Shown here: one piece after another, positions 1 through 9,105 of the stretch | Position numbering within the stretch: the stretch's first letter is position 1 | How the letters are laid out: each line of letters starts with the position of its first letter | Assembly (NCBI GenBank): GCA_965220185.1 | Contig: OZ244807.1 | Coordinates: forward strand, 1,922,001-1,986,000 | Origin: Azotimanducus sp965220185 | GTDB taxonomy: Bacteria > Pseudomonadota > Gammaproteobacteria > Pseudomonadales > Azotimanducaceae | DNA length: 64,000 nucleotides | Direction: 5' to 3' | Made by a program: the position numbers and the translations under genes | The notes under the pieces: model-generated | What the model was told of the DNA's origin: nothing | The model's input: only the letters and a program-made list of their open reading frames with translations | Database searches by the model: none

Positions 1-655
1 AGCGAACGCCACGCCTGCCAATGCTTTGATCGCGCAAGGCATCAAAGCGCGCGAGCGGCAGGAACACGAGCGAATAGTCAAGGTCCGAGCGCGTCTCGAA
101 CATGCCGGTCATCGGCACGCGAAGTGCGCGCGTGCGGCCATCGGCACCGATCATGACGATTCGCAAATGCTCTTCGAGCCGCACTTGAAAATACTCCGCA
201 AGCAATGCGCCGACAACCAAGCCTTGCCGGTCGCCATCGCCGGTGATGGCTGGCAGCCAGGGCGCTGCCTCAGGGCCTGCGCCATACACCAGAATCGGAT
301 GCACGCCGCCGCCGACGCTGAGCACGCCACCGGCCTCGATAAAATCGAATGCCGCCACAACGCCTTCTTGCAAGCCGAGCGCTTTCGCACGCCTCGCGAA
401 ATCATCGTTGGGCACTGTGTCAGACCAGGGCGTAAGAAAGACCTGCGACACATTGCCGAGCACGCGCGCTTGAATCTCGCCACCAAGCCCGTTCATCACG
501 CTCGTGACCGCAATCAAGGCCGCGACGCCGAGGGCGAGCCCTGTCACCGACACCCAAGCCACAAACTGACTGTAGCGATTGCCGCCAGTGCGCAGATAGC
601 GCAGCGCAATCACCGCCCAGAGCCCGCTTGAACTGGTTTCTGAAGTCTCACTCAT
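1..655 (-). CDS. lolE: Lipoprotein-releasing ABC permease LolE-type, C-terminus outside window
   Basis: This is the N-terminal 218 residues of a FtsX/MacB-fold permease; the reading frame runs off the left edge. It has the LolC/LolE hallmarks: a short cytoplasmic start leading to ALRYLRT, a first membrane segment around residues 27-50 and VTSVMNGL just after it, then a periplasmic domain. In the family, LolC/E with LolD extract mature lipoproteins from the inner membrane and hand them to LolA. The ATG at 655 overlaps the lolD stop by 8 bases, so the two are translationally coupled. Calling it LolE rather than LolC rests on the usual lolC-lolD-lolE order. Confidence 0.88.
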   Translation of the reverse strand, partial: MSETSETSSSGLWAVIALRYLRTGGNRYSQFVAWVSVTGLALGVAALIAVTSVMNGLGGEIQARVLGNVSQVFLTPWSDTVPNDDFARRAKALGLQEGVVAAFDFIEAGGVLSVGGGVHPILVYGAGPEAAPWLPAITGDGDRQGLVVGALLAEYFQVRLEEHLRIVMIGADGRTRALRVPMTGMFETRSDLDYSLVFLPLARFDALRDQSIGRRGVR

Positions 656-1346
656 CGACGATTCGACCATGATCAAGGCGCACCACACGGGTCGCATCGC
701 GCGCAAGCAGATGATCGTGCGTGGCCACCACATAGGCGGTGCCGGCCTCTCGCGTGAGCTCGCACATCAGCGCAAAGACTTCATCGGCATTGTCGCGATC
801 AAGATTGCCCGTCGGCTCATCGGCAAGGATGAGCGGCGGCTTCGAGACGAGCGCACGGGCGATCGCGACCCTTTGCCGCTCGCCGCCAGACAGCTCGGCG
901 GGCTGATGCGAAAGGCGGTTGTCAAGGGCAACGCTGTGCAATGCGGCCTCGGCGCGCGACTTGGCATCGTCGGAGCGGACACCGGCAAGCCTCAGCGGCA
1001 TGGCGACGTTCTCGAGGGCGTTGAATTCAGGCAGCAAATGATGGAACTGATAGACAAAGCCCATCGTGCGACGACGCACGGCGGCGCGGCCGTCGGCGGA
1101 GAGTCGATTCAGGCACTCGCCTTGCACCCACACTTCTCCTTGTGTCGGGTTCGTCAGCCCGGCAAGCAGATGCAACAGCGTGCTCTTGCCCGAACCGGAT
1201 CGACCAAGCACCACGATGCGTTCGCCGCGCTGTACCGGCAAATCCACATCGATGAGAACGTCAAGCATGGCATCGCCTTGCGCATAGGACTTCGAGAGGC
1301 CGCGCGCCTCAACGACGAGCGTATCGCTGTGGCTGTCATTATTCAT
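648..1346 (-). CDS. lolD: Lipoprotein-releasing system ATP-binding protein LolD
   Basis: The protein is a 232-residue ABC ATPase. Walker A GRSGSGKST lies at residues 48-56, the Q-loop Q at 100, the signature LSGGERQRV at 152-160, Walker B LILADEPTG at 172-180, and the H-loop in VATHD near 208. LolD powers release of outer-membrane lipoproteins by the LolCE permeases on the cytoplasmic face of the inner membrane. I chose the ATG at 1346 because it overlaps the lolC stop by 8 bases (ATGAATAA). The open frame extends further upstream, but that part lies inside lolC. The lolD stop likewise overlaps the lolE start. Confidence 0.95.
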   Translation of the reverse strand: MNNDSHSDTLVVEARGLSKSYAQGDAMLDVLIDVDLPVQRGERIVVLGRSGSGKSTLLHLLAGLTNPTQGEVWVQGECLNRLSADGRAAVRRRTMGFVYQFHHLLPEFNALENVAMPLRLAGVRSDDAKSRAEAALHSVALDNRLSHQPAELSGGERQRVAIARALVSKPPLILADEPTGNLDRDNADEVFALMCELTREAGTAYVVATHDHLLARDATRVVRLDHGRIVDE

Positions 1347-2628
1347 TGGAGAGCACATCGGCGGGATCGAGCGCACGTGCGCGCATGGCCGGGTAGATGG
1401 TGGCAAGCAAGCTCAAAGCCAGCGCCAGGCCGGCGATTTGCAGGTAGCCCCCGACCTCAGGGTCGCTCGGCAAGTAATTGATGAAGTATCGGTCCATCAA
1501 CCCAAAACCGAAGCTTGTTTCGAGCCACGCATAGAAGATCGGCGCCAGCACACTCAATAGAGATCCGAGCGCAAGGCCGAGACACGTCCCTAAGCCGCCG
1601 ACGATGATCCCAAGCCACGCGGCGATGCGCATGGTGCGCCGAGGCGATGCGCCAAAGGTGTGCAAAATGGCGAGGTCCGGCCGGCGGCTGTTAATGACCA
1701 TGACAAGGGTGGACACCAAATTAAACGCGGCAACGCCGATCAGCAGCGACAAGAGAATGAACATCACGCCGCGCGTTGAAATGACCGCTTGGTAAAACGG
1801 CCCGAAGCGACGCTTCCACGAGTCGTCGAGCGCGCCGGTCGCAAGCGCAAGCTCATAGGCGATTCGGTCCGCCTGCATGACATCGTGCAGCTTCACGTCA
1901 ATCGCCTGTGCATTCGAGGCACCGCGCAAGAGCCGCGCCGCATCATCTCGGTGCATCCATAGCCAGTAGCCGTCAATCTCGGTGCCTGTGCGAACGGTGC
2001 CGAGCACCTTGATGCGTTTCTTGCGAGGCAGGACCGCAAACGGCGTGGCGAGCGCTTCCGAAAGCAGCAGCAGCGCATCATCGCCCGCCCCGACTGCAAG
2101 CTTTTCGGCGAGGCGCGCGCCGAGGATGGCACGAAAGCGACCGGCTTCAAGATCTGCGAAATCGACATTCTCGTCCTCCACGAATCGCGGCGCATCCGAG
2201 ACTGATCCATAGCGCCCGGGCTCGACCCCCACCAATGTGACGCCAGCGAGCTGCCCTCCTTGGCTGAGCATGCCCGCACCGCGCACAACACGCGCTTCCG
2301 ACATGACGAGCGGATGGCCCTGCACGCGCGCCTGCAAATCCGCCCAATTCTGCTCTGATTCGGAGAAGTGCAGGCTCGCATGAGGCGCAACGCCTAGCAG
2401 TCGTCCGAGCAGCTCGCGCTCAAAGCCATTCATGATCGACATCACGAGCACCAGCACAGCCACGCTTAAAGTGAGCCCGGCGAGCGCAACGCGCGCTACA
2501 AATGAGGTAAAGCTACCCGACCTCGTCGCATAGCGAAGCGCGATCAGAAATGAGACGGGCGCGGCGAGCAGGGTGTTAGGTGTCGCAGGATTCGCCGGGT
2601 CGGCCGCATATGGCGCACGCTTGTCCAT
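1339..2628 (-). CDS. lolC: Lipoprotein-releasing ABC permease LolC-type
   Basis: This 429-residue permease has one N-terminal membrane segment (about residues 35-60), the family motif SIMNGFERELLGRLLG right after it, a periplasmic MacB-like domain, and three membrane segments in the last third. It pairs with the downstream LolD and LolE-type proteins. The only credible start is the ATG at 2628, which lies inside the 3' end of nqrM and gives a 53-base overlap; no in-frame ATG, GTG or TTG was seen between there and the first membrane segment. The arrangement apbE-nqrM-lolC-lolD-lolE looks like one transcript. Confidence 0.92.
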   Translation of the reverse strand: MDKRAPYAADPANPATPNTLLAAPVSFLIALRYATRSGSFTSFVARVALAGLTLSVAVLVLVMSIMNGFERELLGRLLGVAPHASLHFSESEQNWADLQARVQGHPLVMSEARVVRGAGMLSQGGQLAGVTLVGVEPGRYGSVSDAPRFVEDENVDFADLEAGRFRAILGARLAEKLAVGAGDDALLLLSEALATPFAVLPRKKRIKVLGTVRTGTEIDGYWLWMHRDDAARLLRGASNAQAIDVKLHDVMQADRIAYELALATGALDDSWKRRFGPFYQAVISTRGVMFILLSLLIGVAAFNLVSTLVMVINSRRPDLAILHTFGASPRRTMRIAAWLGIIVGGLGTCLGLALGSLLSVLAPIFYAWLETSFGFGLMDRYFINYLPSDPEVGGYLQIAGLALALSLLATIYPAMRARALDPADVLSNE

Positions 2629-2764
2629 TCTGAGCGCCTTGGCCAGCGAGGGCCGACATGCCGCCACAACTGCCCTTGATGGGCGCACGGCCGAAGTAGA
2701 GGCCGACAGCCATGATCCCAGCAATGATGAGCATGGCGAGGAAGACGAATATCAGGGTGGTCAT
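2576..2764 (-). CDS. nqrM: Na+-NQR maturation factor NqrM (DUF539)
   Basis: The 62-residue protein has one N-terminal membrane segment (residues 3-24) and a conserved cysteine pattern: GSCGGM (C33), then C50, C53 and C60 in CAICGRPGESC. NqrM is known to be needed for assembly of the Na+-translocating NADH:quinone oxidoreductase, probably by delivering iron to the NqrD/E site. The ATG overlaps the apbE stop (ATGA). Pairing with apbE supports the call, because ApbE attaches FMN to NqrB and NqrC. The nqr structural genes themselves are not in this window. Confidence 0.92.
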   Translation of the reverse strand: MTTLIFVFLAMLIIAGIMAVGLYFGRAPIKGSCGGMSALAGQGAQNGQACAICGRPGESCDT

Positions 2765-3834
2765 GGTGCTGTTCGTTTCTCTGACAATGGAAAGCGCCCG
2801 GTGGCAAACGAATCATAGCCCGAATCAATGCGAACAATAAAGTACGCATCGATATGGTGCGCCTCGGCGAAGGCGCGCCCGTGCTCCGGCCCCATCACGC
2901 TGAGCGCCGTCGCCAAGGCATCGGCGCGCATGGTGGTCTCGGCGATCACGCTCACCGAAGCGAGATTATGCGTCACCGGGCGTCCCGTCGCCGGGTCAAT
3001 CGTATGTGAAAACACCCTATCGCCGATGCGCACTTGATTGCGGTAGTCGCCGGATGTGGCGATTGACGCATCGGAGAGTTCCAAAGCGAACTCGACGCCA
3101 GCGGTGTTTCGCGGCGTCTCGATGCCGAGCACCCAAGGCTCTCCGTCCGTCCGCCGTCCGCGAACACCGACTTCCCCGCCCACCTCAAGCAATAGATCTG
3201 CGCAGCCCGCGGACTCCAAGGACTCAATCGCAAGATCAACGGCGTAGCCTTTGGCGATCGCCGAAAAGTCAAGCGAGAAGTCTGACAACCGCCGAATGGC
3301 GGACTTCGCGATATCGAGTTCGAGATGATGCCATCCAGCCTGCGATCGCAGGCGCGCTATGTCGGCGTTGGCAGGCACTTGGTCAGGCACATTGCCGCCA
3401 GAGAAACCCCATAGATCGACGAGCGCACCAACCGTTGGGTCGAACGCGCCGCCCGTGAAACGCGCCATACTGTTAGAAGCGGCTGCAACCCGTACAAAAT
3501 CGTCCGAAACCGCGAGCCAGGACCGCAGCGGCGATTGGTTGAGACGCATGATCTCTGAGTCGTGCCGATAGGTTGACATGGCGGCATCAACGCGGTCGAA
3601 GGCCGACTCGACAATTGAACGAGCCTCCGCGCTGTCAAGCGAGCAAGCAAGCTTCAAAGCGTAGCTCGTGCCGAACACCTGGCCTTGAATCACTTGCGCG
3701 TCGTGAAAAGAAGGCGCGCCGCAGCCAGAAACCACGATCGCCATCAACAAGATGGCACAGAACTTGCTTGAGAGAGTTGCAGCAAGTCCGCAGTGTTTTG
3801 CCGGTTTGCAGGTGCGAAAGTGCCGAACACACAT
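2761..3834 (-). CDS. apbE: FAD:protein FMN transferase ApbE (lipoprotein)
   Basis: ApbE covalently attaches FMN to threonine residues of NqrB, NqrC and RnfG subunits in the periplasm. Visible features are a lipobox at VVSGC (Cys 38 with this start), the family core around SLDFSAIAKGYAVD, the glycine-rich VGGEVGVRG, and the C-terminal HTIDPATGRP and TMRADALATALSVMG blocks. The start is uncertain: the frame is open to 4110, inside the divergent amtB gene. The ATG at 3834 gives a positively charged n-region before the hydrophobic stretch; an ATG at 3744 would leave too short a signal peptide. Confidence 0.9.
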   Translation of the reverse strand: MCVRHFRTCKPAKHCGLAATLSSKFCAILLMAIVVSGCGAPSFHDAQVIQGQVFGTSYALKLACSLDSAEARSIVESAFDRVDAAMSTYRHDSEIMRLNQSPLRSWLAVSDDFVRVAAASNSMARFTGGAFDPTVGALVDLWGFSGGNVPDQVPANADIARLRSQAGWHHLELDIAKSAIRRLSDFSLDFSAIAKGYAVDLAIESLESAGCADLLLEVGGEVGVRGRRTDGEPWVLGIETPRNTAGVEFALELSDASIATSGDYRNQVRIGDRVFSHTIDPATGRPVTHNLASVSVIAETTMRADALATALSVMGPEHGRAFAEAHHIDAYFIVRIDSGYDSFATGRFPLSEKRTAP

Positions 3835-3859
3835 TTTTCGATTGCCAGAGAGACGTATC

Positions 3860-5194
3860 ATGATTCGACATTCTGCAAGATTCCTTCGCTGCGGGTTGCC
3901 GCTCGCCGCCCTGCCCGTGCTCATGCTTGCCACCGGTGCAATGGCGGAGGACGGGGCTGCCCAGGCAGACGAAGTGGCTTTTGTCTTCAACACCTTCTCG
4001 TTCCTCGTCAATGGCTTCTTGGTCATGCTCATGGCCGCCGGCTTTTGCATGCTCGAATCCGGCATGGTGAAAACCAAGACCGTTGCCACCATCTGCCTCA
4101 AGAACATCACGCTCTACTCGATGGCGGGCATCATGTTCTTCCTCGTCGGCTACAACCTCATGTACGCGGGCGTTGATGGCGGCTGGATGGGCAGTTTTTC
4201 GCTCTTTGACGTGCCAAGCCCCGATTCGGAGGGCGTCGATGGCGGCTATGCGGCTGCGTCAGACTGGTTCTTCCAAATGGTGTTCGTAGCGACAGCGGCA
4301 TCCATTGTCTCCGGCGCAGTCGCCGAGCGCGTCAAGGTGTTCGCGTTCTTCGCTGTTGTGCTCGTACTCGTGGCCATCATCTATCCAATTCAAGGCGCTT
4401 GGCAGTGGGGCGGCGGCTGGCTCTCCGAGCTTGGCTTCAGCGACTTCGCCGGCTCCACCATCGTGCATTCCACCGGTGGCTGGTGCGCGCTCGCAGGCGT
4501 CATCTTGCTTGGCGGACGCGCAGGCAAATACACAAGCGACGGACGCATCCACCCAATGCCAGCCTCCTCGCTGCCGCTGGTCACGCTCGGCACGTTTCTT
4601 CTCTGGTTCGGCTGGTTCGGCTTTAATGGCGGCTCACAGCTTGCGCTTGGCAGCGCCGCCGATGCAAGCGCCATGGCGCGCATCTACGCCAACACCAACC
4701 TTGCAGCGGCGGGCGGCGTGGTTGCTTCTGTCCTGCTCACGCAAGCGCTCTATCGCAAAGTTGATTTGACACTTGTCTTGAACGGCGCACTCGGCGGCCT
4801 TGTGAGCATCACCGCCGAACCCCTTGCGCCAAGCTTCGGTCAAGCTGTGCTGATCGGCGGCGTCGGCGGCGTCCTCGTGGTGCTCGCAGTACCGCTGCTC
4901 GACAAGCTTCGCCTCGACGATGTCGTTGGCGCAATTCCGGTGCATCTCGTCTGCGGCATCTGGGGCACCATGATCGTGCCCGCGACCAACGGTGATGCGA
5001 GCTACCTGACGCAGCTTATTGGCGTGGCTTCAATCGGCGCCTTTGTGTTCGCCTTCAGCTTTGTTGTGTGGTATCTGCTCAAGATCACGTTTGGCATACG
5101 ACTTGACAAGGAAGACGAAGCAGTCGGCTCCGACACAACGGACATCGGCCTGCACGCCTACCCCGAATTTGGCATGCAGAAAGCAGCAGACTAA
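3860..5194 (+). CDS. amtB: Ammonium transporter, Amt/AmtB family
   Basis: The protein is a 444-residue Amt channel. A cleavable signal peptide ending near ATGAMA is followed by the first membrane helix (FVFNTFSFLVNGFLVMLMA) and the family motif CMLESGMVKTKTV. STGGWCALAG and FLLWFGWFGFNGGSQLAL are further Amt signatures, and the conserved pore histidines lie in VHSTGGW and VHLVCGIWGT. It would move ammonium across the inner membrane. The ATG at 3860 was chosen because it starts the signal peptide and lies 25 bases from the divergent apbE start. No glnK gene is adjacent, which is less common. A terminator follows. Confidence 0.93.
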   Translation: MIRHSARFLRCGLPLAALPVLMLATGAMAEDGAAQADEVAFVFNTFSFLVNGFLVMLMAAGFCMLESGMVKTKTVATICLKNITLYSMAGIMFFLVGYNLMYAGVDGGWMGSFSLFDVPSPDSEGVDGGYAAASDWFFQMVFVATAASIVSGAVAERVKVFAFFAVVLVLVAIIYPIQGAWQWGGGWLSELGFSDFAGSTIVHSTGGWCALAGVILLGGRAGKYTSDGRIHPMPASSLPLVTLGTFLLWFGWFGFNGGSQLALGSAADASAMARIYANTNLAAAGGVVASVLLTQALYRKVDLTLVLNGALGGLVSITAEPLAPSFGQAVLIGGVGGVLVVLAVPLLDKLRLDDVVGAIPVHLVCGIWGTMIVPATNGDASYLTQLIGVASIGAFVFAFSFVVWYLLKITFGIRLDKEDEAVGSDTTDIGLHAYPEFGMQKAAD

Positions 5195-5299
5195 TCGGTT
5201 TACCGGCCATCCTGGGATTTTGAACCCTTCTCCCCTCTCCCTCGTGGTTGAACCCAGGGTGGCCGGAACTTTCCCTCCCACATAAGAGGTGTTGACAAG

Positions 5300-5339
5300 A
5301 CACCCCACCAGTCCCGCGGCAGCGGAGATGGTGGGGTGT
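5300..5339 (+). terminator. Rho-independent terminator after amtB
   Basis: An 11-bp perfect stem (ACACCCCACCA at 5300-5310, complement at 5329-5339) with an 18-base loop is followed by TTTTG. It lies 105 bases after the amtB stop. The next 180 bases, up to the flavin monooxygenase stop at 5521, hold nothing I can recognise. Confidence 0.8.
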
Positions 5340-5520
5340 TTTGCTGTCGGTCTATCGAACCCCGTATTGGGAAACGCTCGCGCGACGACCCGCTTCGGCA
5401 TCTCGCACATCCTCGCACACGCATTCTCACGCCTTCTCACGCACCCGTGAACGCCTCAGAGCTTGTGCGTTCAAGAACCAGCAGCTTGCGCCGTAGAGGA
5501 ACACCCGTCTGCAAATCCAT

Positions 5521-7143
5521 TTACATTCGGATATCGATGCCCTTGTAGTCGTCGTCGAGCGCCGCCCGAAGCAGTTTAGCGAACCTGACGCCGCCGCCCT
5601 GATAGGCAGGATGGCGGTTTCTTGTTCCATCATGGCCGTCAACGTTTGAGTTGTAGCCGACAAACCAGCCCTTGCCTTTGCGGAGCAACAGCTTTTCGTA
5701 ACTTCGCTGAACCTCGCCGACCCAGTATTGTTCGGCTTCCTTCTGAGCTTCTAAGCGCGTGTAACCGTTTGCGAGAGCATGCTGCAGCACTTCTGTGATG
5801 GCATCTACATTGACTTCGATCGCCCGCGGGAAATTTGAACTCCCTGAGACACCCTGGGGACCGGCGACCATCAGCAGGTTCGGGTAGTCGTGAGTCATGA
5901 GGCCGAAGTAGGTCCTCGCTCCATCCTTCCACTTTTCCTTCAGTCGCTGGCCGTGAACACCACGAATGTCCATCCGGTCATAGGCACCCGTCAATGCATC
6001 AAAGCCAGTGGCGTAAATGAGCACATCCAGGTCAAAGCGCGCCTCACTGGTACTCACCCCAGCGGGGGTGACGCACTTGATCGGCGTTGCACTGATGTCG
6101 ATCAGCCGCACATTCTTCCGATTGTAGGCTTCAAAATAATTGCTTTCGAGAGGCAGTCGCTGCGTGCCAAATCCATGATCTTTCGGGATGAGCAGTTCAG
6201 CGGTCTGGGGATCTTTGACACGCTCGCGAATTCTATCTGCAATGTAATTGGACAGCTCCCTGTTGGCAGCCTCATCTGTATGCACTTCAACGAAATTGCC
6301 TGTCAGGATGGCGAAGCCGGGTGTTTCGTAGAGCTGATCCCAGAAGGCGCGGCGCGCCTCTCTTGACAGGTTCCAAAAGCCGCGGCGATCAGGCTGATGC
6401 TCAAATCCGCTTTGCGTAGATGCACAGATCGCGAAGATCTCGTCATAGCGGCTCCGGATGTCTGCCATTTCCGCTTCTGAGATAGGGGCGTTATTCAGCG
6501 GCGCGCTCCAGTTGGGTCGCCGCTGAAAAACGGTGAGTTCGCCCACCTTGTCCGCAATCTCGGCGATCACCTGGATGCCGGTGGCACCTGTGCCGATTAT
6601 GCCAACTCGCTTGCCCGTCAGCGGGACTGGCTCCTTCGGCCACCAATAGGTGTGGAAAGATTCACCTTCAAAGGCGTCCATGCCTTCGAACTGCGGCAGC
6701 GTTGGCACCGATAGCAGCCCTAGGGCGGAAACGACAAATCGGGCACGGCACTCGCTGCCGTCACGCAATGTCAGCAACCAAGATCGCGCATCTTCCTGCC
6801 AGCGCATTTGTTCCACGAAGGCGTTAAACCGGATGTAGCGACGCAAATCGAATTTATCTGCCACATAGTTGAGATACATGAGGTTTTCCGGTTGCGGCGA
6901 GAACCGCTCCTTCCAGTGCCATTCATCGAGCAATTCTTTGGAGAAGGAATAGCCGTAGGTGTAGCTTTCGGAATCGAATCGACAGCCCGGGTAACGATTG
7001 CGATACCAGGTTCCGCCCAAATCATCATCGCCTTCGAGCAGGCAAGCATCGATGCCAAGATCGGCGAGGCGCTTGATCTGATACAAGCCGCTGACACCTG
7101 CGCCAATGACGATGACATCGTGGTACGTTTCTATTTCGCTCAT
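5521..7143 (-). CDS. Flavin-containing (Baeyer-Villiger type) monooxygenase
   Basis: The 540-residue protein has two Rossmann fingerprints: GAGVSG at residues 14-19 for FAD and GTGATG at 184-189 for NADPH. Between them is the Baeyer-Villiger signature FEGESFHTYWWP at 158-169, matching FxGxxxHxxxW[P/D]. Such enzymes insert oxygen next to a ketone (for example cyclohexanone- or phenylacetone-type monooxygenases) using NADPH and O2. The substrate cannot be read from sequence. It stands alone, convergent with amtB; the methyltransferase upstream is in the same direction but 162 bases away. Confidence 0.88.
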   Translation of the reverse strand: MSEIETYHDVIVIGAGVSGLYQIKRLADLGIDACLLEGDDDLGGTWYRNRYPGCRFDSESYTYGYSFSKELLDEWHWKERFSPQPENLMYLNYVADKFDLRRYIRFNAFVEQMRWQEDARSWLLTLRDGSECRARFVVSALGLLSVPTLPQFEGMDAFEGESFHTYWWPKEPVPLTGKRVGIIGTGATGIQVIAEIADKVGELTVFQRRPNWSAPLNNAPISEAEMADIRSRYDEIFAICASTQSGFEHQPDRRGFWNLSREARRAFWDQLYETPGFAILTGNFVEVHTDEAANRELSNYIADRIRERVKDPQTAELLIPKDHGFGTQRLPLESNYFEAYNRKNVRLIDISATPIKCVTPAGVSTSEARFDLDVLIYATGFDALTGAYDRMDIRGVHGQRLKEKWKDGARTYFGLMTHDYPNLLMVAGPQGVSGSSNFPRAIEVNVDAITEVLQHALANGYTRLEAQKEAEQYWVGEVQRSYEKLLLRKGKGWFVGYNSNVDGHDGTRNRHPAYQGGGVRFAKLLRAALDDDYKGIDIRM

Positions 7144-7305
7144 CTGATTTCCAGTTGATCAGCCAAAAAGGTTGAATGTAGGCATTACAAAATCTCAAGC
7201 AGCGTTTCCGAAGAAATTCTAGCCTCTACCGCGGGGCAACAACCTGCTTCCAATCGACATCCTTGACCGCAGCGACATCTACGCCAAACAAATCAACAAC
7301 TCTGC

Positions 7306-8355
7306 TCATAGCAACACAGAACGAATTCGCTTGTTCGCAATATCAACGCAGTCTTGGGAAATATCGATACCGATTCCTCGTCCGCCGAGATTCTTCGCCA
7401 TCAGAAGAGTTGTGCCGGTACCGCAAAATGGATCGATGGCCGTTCCACCCAAGGGGCAGGTCGCAAGAATCGGAATGCGGCACAAATCTTCGGGAAAGGG
7501 AGCAAAGTGCGCTTTTCGTTTCTGAGTATCTTCAGGAATGATGTCCCATACGTCAGACGGCTTCGTTCCGTTTGGGTGGTATCTCAAGAAATAGAATCCC
7601 TTTGCCTGAAGTTCTTTGGCCCTTCCCGGCAATCGCTCGCTATCTGAATGGGTTGTTCTCTGCTCTCCGCGAATAATCATCCGAAAATCCGACAAGCGCC
7701 CGCTAGCAGCCTCTGCGAGCATGGCATCGAGGGCACAGGTCGCATTCTTCTTTTCTGATTCTGAAAGCTTCGTGGAGAGGTCAATTTGACGCCTGTATCG
7801 AATTCCCGAAACACCCGTCGCGGAGATCACTGCGCCACCCCGCACCTTGGAGCTGCGAGGCTTGGAACGTATCGCATCCATATCGTAGTAACAGTTCTTG
7901 TTCGCCACGAAATGAAAAACGTTCTCGTAGACATGCCTAAGCTTATCTCTAGAGTTGTCCGGGGAACCTTTCACCTTGTGCCAAATAACATCGTTCCTCA
8001 AAATCCATCCTTGCTCATCCATAAGTCGAATAGCGACACGCCATGGAATACCAATAAGAGATTTGTCGCGATACGCATCGCCGATATTGAGCCAAAGAGA
8101 TCCTTGCGGCCGCAGAACCCGTCTTATCTCACGCATCACCGAGCAGAGTCTCTGAATATAGTCTTCCACTTCGCCCTCCAGCCCAATGCCGCCGCCACTA
8201 TACTCACGCTGCCCCCAGTAGGGCGGAGAAGTAATGTAGCAATCAACTGATTCGGCATCAAAGGATGGAAGCACCTTCAAAGCATCGCCACAATAAAGCG
8301 AAACGTCTGGCTGATCGATTTCAGAACCAATTTCGTTATGCGCAGCGACGCTCAT
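7306..8355 (-). CDS. Orphan DNA methyltransferase (TSPPYW type, probably N4-cytosine)
   Basis: The catalytic motif IV is TSPPYW (residues 42-47) and the S-adenosylmethionine motif DPFCGTGTT is near residue 308. This N-to-C order (catalytic motif first, AdoMet motif last) is that of beta-group amino-methyltransferases. A serine in SPPY is typical of N4-cytosine enzymes, though some N6-adenine enzymes also have it. TKPSDVWDIIPE resembles the conserved TNPGDVW block. No restriction endonuclease is adjacent, so it is an orphan or a remnant of a restriction-modification pair. Its base composition seems lower in GC than its neighbours, which fits horizontal acquisition. Confidence 0.85.
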   Translation of the reverse strand: MSVAAHNEIGSEIDQPDVSLYCGDALKVLPSFDAESVDCYITSPPYWGQREYSGGGIGLEGEVEDYIQRLCSVMREIRRVLRPQGSLWLNIGDAYRDKSLIGIPWRVAIRLMDEQGWILRNDVIWHKVKGSPDNSRDKLRHVYENVFHFVANKNCYYDMDAIRSKPRSSKVRGGAVISATGVSGIRYRRQIDLSTKLSESEKKNATCALDAMLAEAASGRLSDFRMIIRGEQRTTHSDSERLPGRAKELQAKGFYFLRYHPNGTKPSDVWDIIPEDTQKRKAHFAPFPEDLCRIPILATCPLGGTAIDPFCGTGTTLLMAKNLGGRGIGIDISQDCVDIANKRIRSVLL

Positions 8356-8449
8356 TGCCTGCCCTGAAGATGATTCAAGAACACCAGAACGAGATTGTAG
8401 ATTGAGCTGAGAGGGCAGTCCAGATGAATTGAGGAGTGCTTGAAGCGAG

Positions 8450-8842
8450 CTACGCCTTCACCATGCGCCGCACTCGCCGGTAGAGGTCGGTCCCAAGCAT
8501 CCGCTCGCTCAGAAACAACGTGCCAAACGGCACCAGGCTTGAAGGTGCTGGCACAACCACCCAAGCGAGCCAGATTCGGGGGGCGTCAGACAATGGCAGC
8601 CAGTCATCTTCTGCGGTTTTTCGGATGCTCATGCGATGCTCTTCGATCGACACTTCGATGGGATATGGCCTGCCCAGCTCGCGGAGACGATAAAAGTAAA
8701 GCGCGATCGCCACAAATCCAAGCGCCGCCCAAGGCAGATAGTACGTGACAGGCAGCCAGAGCAGGCAGGTCAGCACGAGCAGGATATAGCCGCGTCGCCT
8801 TGACTCTGGCGCGATGTCGCAATGAAAAACGATCTCGCTCAT
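8450..8842 (-). CDS. CptA/YgfX-like membrane protein
   Basis: A 130-residue protein with a tight hairpin of two membrane segments (about residues 17-33 and 37-55) followed by a soluble domain. The size, membrane topology and position directly after sdhE match YgfX (CptA), the partner of YgfY (SdhE). In E. coli, YgfX was proposed as a toxin acting on cytoskeletal proteins, but that role is disputed. The ATG overlaps the sdhE stop (ATGA). The sequence itself is divergent, so the family call leans on context. Confidence 0.65.
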   Translation of the reverse strand: MSEIVFHCDIAPESRRRGYILLVLTCLLWLPVTYYLPWAALGFVAIALYFYRLRELGRPYPIEVSIEEHRMSIRKTAEDDWLPLSDAPRIWLAWVVVPAPSSLVPFGTLFLSERMLGTDLYRRVRRMVKA

Positions 8843-9105
8843 AAGCGAGCGCCTTGTGCCCGATGCCAATTCCGAACTCGGTTGACGATGTGCGATGCGC
8901 GCGGACTCGGAGCCGTCGCACCTTTCAGCCAATCAAGCAGCACGACATCATCTTCGCCCAGCATCTCATCATAGGAAGCTTGCTCGGCCTGCGTCAGCAC
9001 CGAATACGCGGACTCTGCAAACGGCACGAGCAGCAGGTCGAGTTCCAAGAGCCCGCGCCGGCTTCGCATGCGCGCGCGCCGGTGCGCCTCGGTGTCGGGG
9101 CTCAC
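8839..9105 (-). CDS. sdhE: FAD assembly factor SdhE
   Basis: An 88-residue protein with the SdhE signature RRGLLELD near residue 16, matching the RGxxE motif required for flavinylating succinate dehydrogenase SdhA. The following block (LLVPFAESAYSVLTQAEQASYDEMLGEDDVVLLDWL) follows the family pattern. The start is GTG at 9105, overlapping the stop of the upstream binding-protein gene (GTGA). A GTG start gives the expected 15 or so residues before RRG. Its position at the end of a branched-chain transporter operon is unusual. Confidence 0.9.
   Translation of the reverse strand: MSPDTEAHRRARMRSRRGLLELDLLLVPFAESAYSVLTQAEQASYDEMLGEDDVVLLDWLKGATAPSPRASHIVNRVRNWHRAQGARL

Noticed and set aside
651..1481. 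Long open frames antisense to lolD and lolC on the plus strand
   Set aside because: They have no domain resemblance, while the minus strand encodes complete ABC proteins with all motifs in order.
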